This document shows, one piece after another, positions 47,360 through 55,905 of a stretch of 64,000 bases of DNA (the first letter of the stretch is position 1; the number at the start of each line of letters is the position of its first letter). Position numbers and translations under genes: made by a program. Origin of the DNA: Pycnopodia helianthoides. Lineage: Eukaryota > Echinodermata > Asteroidea > Forcipulatida > Asteriidae. The stretch spans positions 19,730,135 through 19,794,134 of the forward strand of contig CM063246.1 of NCBI GenBank assembly GCA_032158295.1, in the 5' to 3' direction. Below the pieces are notes generated by a model that was not told the origin of the DNA, ran no database searches, and worked only from the letters and a program-made list of their open reading frames with translations.

Positions 47360-47890
47360 AACCCATATACCACCCACCTATACCTTCTCCCTACACCCCT
47401 AACCTCTAATTCCCATACCCACCCGAACCCATATACCACCCACATATACCTTCTCCCTACACCCTTAACCCCTTTCCATACCCACTCCTACCCTATATAC
47501 ACCCACATAACCCCTTCCCATACCACCCACATATACCTCCCAGCACCCCTAACCCCTAATTACCATACCCACCCTAAGTCATATACATGTACCACCCACA
47601 TATGCCCAGCCCTACCCCATATACCACCCACATATACCGTCTCCCCACACCAATAACCCCTTCCCATACCCACCGCTACCCCATATCCACTTCTTAAACC
47701 CCATATATTACCTTCCTTCCCCTCCTCTACACCCTCCCTTATACCACCTTCAACCTCTTTCATCCCTCTCCCTCTCCTAACCCATAACACTTGCCCTCAT
47801 TTACACCACATTAGCCTCTCCCTATCCTAACCCCTAACACCCCGGACATTAACCCCTCCTACACCTCCCTCACCCTCCATTTTTTCAAAC
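47360..47890. repeat. C-rich, G-depleted block with a ~62-66-bp repeat
   Basis: Units of CCCATATACCACCCACATAT plus CTTCTCCCTACACCCCTAAC recur at about 47361, 47427 and 47489, then decay into CCCTCC-rich sequence. The plus strand has almost no G over ~500 bp. The minus strand is correspondingly G-rich, with many GGG runs. Overlapping open frames (47357-47656 plus and 47560-47790 minus) follow from this composition and are not genes. Confidence 0.85.
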
Positions 47891-48222
47891 ACCCCTCCCT
47901 TCCTCCCTTACAACCCTCCCCTTTTACCATCCTTATTCAACTACGTCTCCCAAACACCTAGTGGCTCACCCTCCCCTTGCCTGCATGCCAGTTATAATAC
48001 ACTGCAAAACTTGCTATTTTTGAATTTTTCTTCCATTTATGCGGTGTGTATTCAATGTCTAGATCTTTTATAACTAGTCGGTACACTCATTCTATGCATT
48101 CAATCATTTAGTGAAATCCTTTATTACACGGTGGTGTCTAGGCTACCGTGAGGTATACGTAAGGCAATTAGACTATAGGTCTTCCTTTATACAACACTTG
48201 GGTTAAAAGACAAACTCTGACA

Positions 48223-48306
48223 GCCATTTTGGACGCCATTTTGGACGCCATTTTGGACGCCATTTTGAACGCCATTTTGGACGCCATTTTGGACGCCATC
48301 TTGGGT
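48223..48306. repeat. 12-bp tandem repeat GCCATTTTGGAC, seven units
   Basis: Seven head-to-tail copies, one with GAAC and the last reading GCCATCTTGGGT. The core GCCATNTTG matches the vertebrate YY1 consensus. The motif recurs singly near 48445, 48457, 48604 and 48616. Confidence 0.9.
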
Positions 48307-48720
48307 TTTTAGGTTACCTGATTACTCACTGAATTCTTATTGGTCTTAGTGGGTTTCTTGATCCATACAAGATAGATATAGTCACAAAAAATTAAACTCA
48401 AAGGGTGAATATGAAGTGACTTGTAGCCATTTTAGTGTTTTGCGGCCATTTTGGACGCCATCTTGGACTTTTAGGTTACCTGATTATTCAATTACCCTTT
48501 TGTTGGTCTGAATGAGTTCTCTGACCCTTAAAACCATGGGATAGGCACCAAAATTACAACTGTAAGGTGAATAATGATTGACTTATAGTCATTTTTGGAT
48601 ATTGTCGGCCATCTTGGACGCCATTTTGAAAAAAACAGCTTTCCGGTACTCTGGTTTTCTTAGATTTTTCATATGTTATTTTGGATGTCCAATAGTACCT
48701 GAAACCATTGAAAAACCTTT
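48295..48720. repeat. ~162-bp diverged tandem units with GCCATCTTGG
   Basis: GCCATCTTGG, then TTTTTAGGTTACCTGATTA, occurs at 48295 and 48457. Each is followed by a related body (TTGGTCT..., then AAGGTGAATA or AGGGTGAATA and GACTTGTAGCCAT or GACTTATAGTCAT). This indicates an old tandem array that contains the 12-bp repeat at its left side. Confidence 0.65.
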
Positions 48721-49545
48721 TGTTACAATTTTTGGGGGGTCAAACTGTATATTGACCCTACTATAAGCGGTTTTAGACGCCCATCAGGGTGTGAGAAAGC
48801 GCTATAAAATAACTTTGTATCATTACTACTAGCAAAGTACCCGTGAGACAGGTTTGAAAGTAAGTGGATGTTGGGCACCATGTAAAAGTAGGAGAAGTAT
48901 TGAAACAGTGATTGTAACAATTAGTGATTTTGTGAATTAAGTGAAGGCGAACTACGACTGAGGAAAATGTTTGGGGAGAAATATTAAAGGTTTGTTTATC
49001 CTTGGTATGTTGAATTTATGAAAATGGGAGCAAATTGTATGAAAAAGAAAGATAATGGCAATTTGATTGCAGTAAAGTGTTTCTAGAAAAACGTTGGTAG
49101 CTCAATTAATCGTATAGACTTAAGTATGAGTTCTTTAAAAAGATCTGTTAAGGCAAATAGTTTGATATTAGGGACTTACGTTAGATTATTTCAAAATGTT
49201 AAAACAAAGCGTTGGTAGCTCTAACTCATAATAAATGTTATATACCTCATAGATTCCTCTAATCTGATTGGTTAAAAGTTGAGTCATTGAAATAGCTGGG
49301 CCTCCTTTTTCTATCAAGATGACGTCATAATTAACTGTGCCCGGGGCATAGCAATCGACTGTGCCCGCCCTGAAAATAATAAAACAGTCGCAACACACTG
49401 TTTTCAAAGGTCGCTTGTGTACTGTATGCGTTGTATACGTTCGTGTCACGGCGCGAACTGTGACCTTTCTTCGCAGACGATCTTTCACCGTAGTCAGGGT
49501 TGTTGGTGTACATGTCAAACTGAGATATTGCATAAAACGGCTGCA
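48721..49545. other. intergenic DNA, TE-like promoter sequence near 49250
   Basis: 49250-49400 contains TCTAATCTGATTGGTTAAAAG, TGACGTCA and CTGTGCCCGGGGCA. I associate this combination with repeats in marine invertebrates, from memory only. No transcription unit is proven. Confidence 0.3.
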
Positions 49546-49680
49546 AATACTAGTAATAATCAAGCAAGATTTCATCTCGTTGACGACGAAGGACTGAGAG
49601 AGATCATGGATGCCGCTGATAGCAAAAAGTACAAAGCTACAGATAAAGTACGCGGTGAAAATCGGCGACTTTTAATTTTA
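49546..49680 (+). pseudogene. coding-like segment, possibly a Crypton-type recombinase N-terminus
   Basis: Within the long frame 49417-50109 the part reading FHLVDDEGLREIMDAADSKK is protein-like, while the flanks are not. It resembles the acidic start of Crypton/ZMYM-like tyrosine recombinase proteins in many invertebrates. The likeness is loose and no catalytic residues are present. Downstream the frame enters the ACCCGGA repeat region and poly-Phe. Confidence 0.2.
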
Positions 49681-49839
49681 TTACAATTTCAAAATCAAGG
49701 CATATGCTGTAGGCCTTGTAAGCTGACCCGTATTAGAACCTTTTTTTTCTATTTTGACGCTAGATCAATATCTGGAAATATCTGGAAAAGTCAGTTTGGT
49801 GGTGATCGGATGCAGCAAAAAGTTATTGAGGGCGAAAAA

Positions 49840-49965
49840 AAGGTGGGGCACATTTTGACCGGTTTTTGTGTCGGCCTGACCCGGAAATTGGTCAGGGCTC
49901 TTCCCCTGGACCCGGATTCTGGGTCGATTCTGACCCGGAAGTTTTTAGAGTATGGCCATCCCCAG
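49840..49965. repeat. interspersed ACCCGGA-rich repeat, copy 1
   Basis: CCTGACCCGGAAATTGGTCAG, then TTCTGACCCGGAAGTTTTTAGAGT, aligns with 59195-59312 (TCTGACACAGAAATAGGTCA, then TTCTGATCCGGGAATGTTTA). Both are fragments of the same low-copy repeat. Confidence 0.7.
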
Positions 49966-50606
49966 CCCGTCAAACCACATTTATACAAATTATTATGGTC
50001 CTTGGTTCCAACTGGTAGTAGAAACGCCCAAACTATTACACAAAAAGGCCCGAAGTCCGTAGAGATTTATTCATTTTTTTTCAAACACAACCAATTTTTT
50101 ACAAGTTAAATTTGTGCCCTTCTTTCTTCCTCCTCCATAATCAATCTAGGGTAGGGGAGGGCCCACGCCACCTGAGATCCAATTCACCCGAATTTCACAG
50201 TTCACAAAATAATTGTTCCGTGTTCATTCACCAAACACACGGTTGTCTCACGGTTGTCTCAATCGCGTTTCATAAAAACCAAGGGACATTGTTGCCCAGT
50301 CCAAAATGCTTACTTTTGTTTCCCCCCCCCAAAAAAAAACAAAAAAACGTGATGAATCATCGTCTCGCAGGTGCAAAAAATGTTAATGTGTGATTTGAAT
50401 AAAACAAGTGTTCAAATAAAGGATATTGCTCTTGAACTTTGATCTGTCCCGTAAACTTGGACTTTCGTATCACTATACGCATGAAATGCGAAATTGTGTA
50501 CCGTGACCTTTTGGCGGCAGACCTTGCCCGAGCAGACATTTTTATTGCTGTGCAAAAATAGAAGGAGCCTGCGTTATTTGATTGTCTGAAGACAGTAATT
50601 TCAAGC

Positions 50607-50670
50607 ATGATGATTTTGTATACAGTTTTTGTCATTTTATTGGCTACATTCGGGATGGGATTGGCGGCAG
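50607..50670 (+). CDS. SRCR gene exon 1: signal peptide
   Basis: The exon starts MMILYTVFVILLATFGMGLAA, a short N-region then a hydrophobic core and small residues suited to signal peptidase cleavage. It ends in phase 1 at GCAG/GTAAGC. Intron 1 is 441 bp. Confidence 0.82.
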
Positions 50671-53600
50671 GTAAGCAATTTTTGAAAAATAAAATAAAAA
50701 TAAACTTGAATATTGTGATTCACCATGTGACTGTTTGGCTTGTATTATGGGGTTAAAAATCGTTGTCCTTGTAAAAACATTCAAACATACTCGCTAACCA
50801 ATGGACACGTATTAAACTCCCTGAACAATATTGTTGTACAGATCTGTTCAAAACTTATGTGTGTTCTTCGTTTCTGGCGTCCGTTCTCATGAGAACATTT
50901 GTGTTTCAGACAATGCTGTTTTACAACAATTATTACGATAAAATAACAACTTATGTAGACCGTAATTTTTCTCCGTGGTATGCTTTGTTAATGATGTTTT
51001 TTATCGCTGGAATTTCTTTACACAAGTGTTACTTGTTAATGAGCCAACATTTTCGCGTGTTAGACGATTTTTGTATTGTGATTTGGTGTGTTTGTTCGGC
51101 CACAAAAACAGACGGTGATGTTGTGCTTAATGATGACGGCCTCGATGAGAAAAGCTACGGTTTGGTCCTAATCGAATTCGGCGGAAAACTGGGAAAAGTG
51201 TGCAACTACGACTGGGACGTGCACGCCGCCGACGTCGTCTGCAAACAGACAAAGGGGACCACGTCCAAGGCGACCGGGTACTTCGACCCACCAAAGTATA
51301 GGGGCGGCGAGGTGTTCCTGGATGGGGTGAAATGTCAGGGCAACGAGGAGAGTCTGATGGACTGTGCTCACGGGAAACTAGGTCAGTCGAGTTGTCCGCG
51401 TGAACGCATTGGTGCTGGGGTTATCTGCTGGTCGCCGGAAGAGTATGCTGGTAAAGTATTCTTAAAATCACTTTGTAAAAATTATTACACTAGGCAAACG
51501 CCCCCCCCCCCCTAAAAAAAAAAAAATAAATAAAAATAAATTATAGAAAGGTTTTTGACTGAAACCTTAAAAGAAAAAATAATAATGTTCACTCACATTT
51601 TGAAAAGCAAAAAGCCTTCAAGAAAGACTCTGCTAGGGTCGAAACGTCAGGCCACTAACTAATTTGTTGCATTTATACCACAGGTCCTTTTGGTTGGTAA
51701 GCAGTTTGCGACAGCTAATTCTAATTTCTCACATATTTTTAATGAATATATTTGGTTTAGGAAAGTGCGTTAACATTATATTGTTCCTTTTTTTCGATCA
51801 TATTTTTATTCCATTTGTATTTTCATTGGCACAATATAACCTGGCGAAATATACTGTACATTAGAAGAAGAAAAAAATTCTTTTGAGTGGGTGCAATAAT
51901 TTATTATGTTCCTTTGGTTTTCGAACATATTTTTTATTTCGTTGGTATTTTCATTAATGTGAGACTTTTGAACGCAATGTGGCAGCAGACATGCCAGGTT
52001 AAATTTCATTGTTTACGTGGTTCTAGCATGCGCACATTGCCGAAAAACATGGATTTACGTGGTGAGTCTGCTGCTAAAAGTTCACCCATTGCCACCGTTT
52101 TGTCGTTTTAGTTAGTAATTGAATTGTTATGTTTAGCGCACACAGGAAAATAATTTTCACTTGTTATAAAAGCTGGGACAGTGGTGAAAGAAATGTAACT
52201 TAAAATTAAGTTGAATTGAAATTAAAACCATGATAATATTCCTCTACCCCTATAAATTGATTACAGCTATGCAATGTGGCAGCAGACATGCCAGGTTAAA
52301 TTTCATTGTTTACGTTGGTTCTAGCATGCGCACATTGCCGAAAAACATGGATTTACGTGGTGAGTCTGCTGCTAAAAGTTCACCCATTGCCACCGTTTTG
52401 TCGTTTTAGTTAGTAATTGAATTGTTATGTTTAGCGCACACAGGAAAATAATTTTCACTTGTTATAAAAGCTGGGACAGTGGTGAAAGAAATGTAACTTA
52501 AAATTAAGTTGAATTGAAATTAAAACCATGATAATATTCCTCTACCCCTATAAATTGATTACAGCTAATATCGAAGGAAGCGTCCGCCTCGTGGACGGCC
52601 TGACTTCCCAAGATGGTCGCGTTGAAGTCTACCTCAACTCCTCATGGGGACTGGTCTGTGACGATCAATGGGGCGCCGTTGATGCAGATACGGTGTGCAA
52701 ACAGCTCGGCTGTACCGACTCGAAGAGCGCCACCACTGGCTCGGCGTACGGCGAGGGGTCCCTCGATTTCAAAATGACGAAAGTGGAGTGCGCATCGTCC
52801 AACACGAAATTAGTGGACTGCCCGTACAGTGTTGTTAATCAAACGACGGAGTGCAGTCATACGATGCAAGCTGGGGCCGTATGCAATTGTGGTATGTTCC
52901 ATTATGTGCTCTGTTTTGTCACAATGAAAACACTTTGAGGAACATTTTAACGATAAACGGAGGGACTTTCGTGGACGTTAGGTGGCAGCCGACTTTCCAC
53001 CCAGGTTGGCAGAGCTGTGTATTGAGAGAGTTGCAGACACTTCCGATTAGAAGCCATTTCCGTTCAAAAACACCCCCAAATGAATGTGTGCAGACAGGGT
53101 ACCAGGCTATACTGCACATTGGGTTTGCTTCATTTGGACCAAAAAGGGCACCCAGCAACGACGTGACCAAATAAAACGGGTCCCTCCATGTCGCCAGTCT
53201 CTTATTACACAGCTCTGCAGGTGGGTGTACCACACTATTAATAAACTTCCCATAGCAACCAGAACTTATACTAGTAACAACCAAAATTGGCGGCTACAGC
53301 TACGGCTACAACAGTTGCTAAGGGTGTTGCTATAAGGACGTCCTATGATTCGACGCATGGTGACGCAGCGACCTAGCCATAGCCGGAGCCGTCCATTCAG
53401 ACACTTGGTTACAATCCTGGTCATAATGGTTTTCACCCTCATCCTCCCCTCCCCCTCCCCCTAGAGGTCCCCTGATTAATGTTGGCTCTCGCTGCGCGGT
53501 CTGTGTGCTCCGGCTGGGGTGGTTACTAATAACAATATTAATATTGTTTTGATCATCGTTGTTATAATATTATTCATTTAGTCTATTGAATGACCAGACA

Positions 53601-55905
53601 AACTCATTCTAAAATGGCTAGGGCAGGGTAAAAGTGAATCCTAACCACTTTCTTTCACTCACAGGTCTGTTAATCCAATCTAAAAATGGGAAAAGAACCC
53701 CAAACTTAAATACATAAAATGACAACACATAGCGGGGAGAGGAGGTGTGGGCAACGGGGTGAAGGGGCTTGGGCGGGACGGGGGGAGGGGGGCGGTTGGG
53801 GGTTATGTTTATGTTCTATGTTTATTAGTTCGGGTGGCCCAATGATATTGTCCGGGATTGTAGTTTGTATTCATTTTTGAAAATGTTGGTTTTGTAACCC
53901 CCCCCCCAAAAAAAAAAAAAGAAGAAAAAAAAGAGGTAAAGTGAAGTTCATAGTGAAATTTCCAACTAAAGAAAAGGTAATTATAATAGTTGAAATTAAC
54001 ACTACATGTAAGGATTATGGACTTGCCTTTCTCTGTCAATCCAGGTATGGAAGTTACCGTTGGTGACGGCAATAACGGCAGCGGTTTAGTGCAAGTGTCA
54101 CGTGATGGTGCAGCAGCGAAAACCTTGTGTTCCGAAAACGTCTGGCAGGGGACGGGCGACATCATTTGCAAAGAGGCTGGGTTCGCGGGAATGCTGTCGT
54201 TTTCTAGGGTTCATGGGAGCGCCAGTACGCTCTCCAATATATCCTACTCTTGTGACGGGACGGAGGTTTCTCTCGCGGCCTGCAAAACCTCTTCCAAGAA
54301 CGTGTCCGATTGCACAGAGAACTGGAAAGCTACGGTTGAATGTCAAATCAAAGGTGAGCAATTGATGTGACGATATAAACATGTTGTTGTATACATTATC
54401 GGCGCTCGTACCACGAACTAACATATCTGATAAAACTCGTTTTGTTACAAAATGTTAATGTAATCATTAGGCTACTGTTAACATTTCCTTTTTCATTTTC
54501 AGCAAGTTTCAGTACCTAATACATTATAGTAATCACACTATTTAGTATAAACGACGTATCACTAGATTTGCTATTTTGTAATTTCACAAGGTGATCTATC
54601 TAGATACGCAACTTTACCATCGATATGCTATGTGCGCTACAGCGCGCGCAGTTCGGGCGCATGTGTGAATTCGCGTACCACGAAGTGACCTAAAACTTTG
54701 TGAAGAAAAAAAACCAAGAGTTTTGCCCGCAGAGCGCTTTGTACAAACCAATGCCTAACGGCTTGTACAAAGCGCTCTGTGGGCAAAACTCTTGGTTTTT
54801 TTTTTCTTCACAAAGTGACTTATCTGTTATACTAATTAAAACCCTCCGGTGCTTAAGCCTACCAGTCGGCAACTGACTGATTAAGCATTTTCGTTTAACC
54901 GCTACATCGTTTAGAACTTGTACTGGTTGGCTGGACTCGAGGGAATTCCCCATTGACTTCTACCCAAAGCAGTGTAAATTCAATCGCGATTTTCTCCAAA
55001 CACGTTTTTTTGTTAAATATATACTGTGGATGAGTTAGGTCAATTCGTGGTACGAGCGACGATATGTATTTATGTTTATTCTTTTACCAAATGGTTCACT
55101 GACCAGGAACACAATGGCCGTTAAGAGCACCGAACTCAAGCTTTGGTGTTTCTGATCAGTAGCAGAGTGCTGATTCTAGTCCTGGTTGGACTTGTGTACT
55201 TGAGCAAAATACTTTATAACAATTCCTTTGTCCTTCAGATTGAGCCATAGGTCCCGTATTCAAGGATTGGTAGTGCAGGTAAAAGAACGCAGAACACTTA
55301 TCGTGGAACGCCCCCCCCCCCCAATGTTTCTGGTTCACATCGTTGTTTACTGGTTTCCTTAGGTATGCGAGCTGCAGTGATTAGGTTCACTTGTGTGGCA
55401 TCCTTAATTTCATTACCAGAAATACAAGTGATAACAATCATGGTAAAGAGTGCACAAATTTGGGTAATAATGTTTTGAGAAGAAACGATAACAACAGTTG
55501 CATGTAACTTTTATATACTGAGTTTTAAAGTATAAGTTGTATGGTCATGGACACGTTACGACCCATTGTGATATTTGTGTCCAACTGCAGATTTATACCA
55601 ATTGTGTCTTATCTGTGATATCCTACAGACCAATGTGTAGGAAACAATGGGTCTGAGAACACAGCGTGACCAAAGAAAATCTGGTCCCTCAACTCTCTCA
55701 AACACAGCTCCGGTAACGTCACGTTTCTTTTCCCATTACAGATGAACCACTGCAGCCCTCTGCCGAGCCTACGCAAGATCCTTTGGGTTTGGGTGCAGGG
55801 GCGATAGCCGGCATCGTCATCGGCGTGCTCGCTGGCTTGATGGTAATTGTCGTGATCGCCTGTGTCGTTTGCAGGGGGCAGAGGGGCAGACCAGCTTCTA
55901 TCTAA
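50607..55905 (+). CDS. three-SRCR-domain type I membrane protein, complete 5-exon gene
   Basis: Exons are 50607-50670, 51112-51450, 52565-52891, 54045-54353 and 55742-55905. Every intron is GT-AG and phase 1, and the coding sequence sums to 1203 nt (400 residues plus stop). Residues 1-21 form a signal peptide. Three SRCR domains follow (about 22-134, 135-243, 244-346), then an acidic/Pro stalk (347-361), a transmembrane helix (363-390) and a basic tail RGQRGRPASI. SRCR domains mediate ligand or microbe binding, and SRCR families are expanded in echinoderm immunity (established knowledge). A scavenger- or recognition-receptor role is inference. Sequons are present in domains 2 and 3. The start is the first of two adjacent Met codons at the head of the hydrophobic leader. 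Polyadenylation site not identified. Confidence 0.87.
51112..51450 (+). CDS. SRCR gene exon 2: SRCR domain 1
   Basis: A single 339-nt phase 1-1 exon codes for one SRCR domain. It shows GKVCNYDWDVHAADVVCKQ, then VFLDGVKCQGNEESLMDC and GAGVICW. Six cysteines occupy the C2, C3, C5, C6, C7 and C8 positions, and the C1 and C4 pair is absent (group A spacing). Acceptor ACAAAAACAG, donor GCTG/GTAAAG. A C12-T-A13 tract lies 50 bp into the next intron. Confidence 0.88.
51974..52566. repeat. 298-bp tandem duplication covering the 3' end of SRCR intron 2
   Basis: Copy 1 starts at 51974 and copy 2 at 52271, both with GCAATGTGGCAGCAGACATG. Both run to CCTATAAATTGATTACAGCTA. Copy 2 has one extra T near 52317, otherwise I see no difference, so the event is recent. 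The true acceptor before exon 3 (52563-52564) therefore has an identical twin at 52265-52266. Confidence 0.92.
52565..52891 (+). CDS. SRCR gene exon 3: SRCR domain 2
   Basis: This 327-nt phase 1-1 exon codes for the most canonical of the three domains: GSVRLVDGL, GRVEVYLNSSWGLVCDDQWG, ADTVCKQLGC, KVECAS and GAVCNC. It keeps the C4 cysteine (LGC) but lacks C1, and adds an extra Cys two residues after C8. It therefore sits between group A and group B patterns. N-glycosylation sequons occur at NSS and NQT. Confidence 0.9.
54045..54353 (+). CDS. SRCR gene exon 4: divergent SRCR domain 3
   Basis: A 309-nt phase 1-1 exon with six cysteines at group A positions (KTLCSENVW, DIICKEAGF, YSCDG, AACKT, SDCTEN, VECQ). 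The WGTVCDD-type core is replaced by AKTLCSENVW, so this domain has diverged the most. Sequons NGS, NIS and NVS are seen. Acceptor CTGTCAATCCAG, donor AAAG/GTGAGC. Confidence 0.83.
54398..55063. mobile_element. inverted-repeat element in SRCR intron 4
   Basis: The ends ATCGGCGCTCGTACCACGAA and TTCGTGGTACGAGCGACGAT are complementary with one difference. A third, partial copy of the end (GCGTACCACGAAGTGACC) lies inside at 54673-54690, just before a long hairpin. There is no coding content, and the length is 666 bp. Confidence 0.7.
54696..54815. repeat. near-perfect ~51-bp hairpin
   Basis: The left arm 54696-54746 and right arm 54763-54815 pair almost completely, with one mismatch (CCCGCAG against CCCACAG) and a one-to-two-base slip in the A/T run. 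The loop is 16 nt. It lies inside the inverted-repeat element and would be transcribed with the SRCR pre-mRNA. Confidence 0.9.
55106..55320 (+). mobile_element. tRNA-derived SINE, plus-strand, decayed copy
   Basis: The sequence contains ATGGCCGTTAAGAGCACCGA, CTGATCAGTAGCAGAGTGCT and GATTCTAGTCC, which line up with the box A and box B regions of the SINEs at 32548 and 47313. A body with TTGAGCAAAATACTTTATAA follows and ends in a C12 run. The boxes have drifted from consensus. Confidence 0.7.
55742..55905 (+). CDS. SRCR gene exon 5: stalk, transmembrane helix, tail, stop
   Basis: The acceptor is TTTCCCATTACAG. The exon encodes DEPLQPSAEPTQDP, then a helix containing GAGAIAGIVIGVLAGLMV and IVVIACVVC, then RGQRGRPASI and a TAA. 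Glycines at 366, 370, 374 and 378 form a GxxxG ladder. No signalling motif is visible in the 10-residue tail. Confidence 0.85.

Noticed and set aside
47357..47790. Overlapping long frames on both strands (Thr/Pro/His-rich and Gly/Val-rich)
   Set aside because: Caused by the C-rich tandem repeat lacking stop codons; composition artefact.
52919..53284. 121-codon minus-strand frame in SRCR intron 3
   Set aside because: Lies in an intron of the plus-strand gene, has no domain and no splice context.
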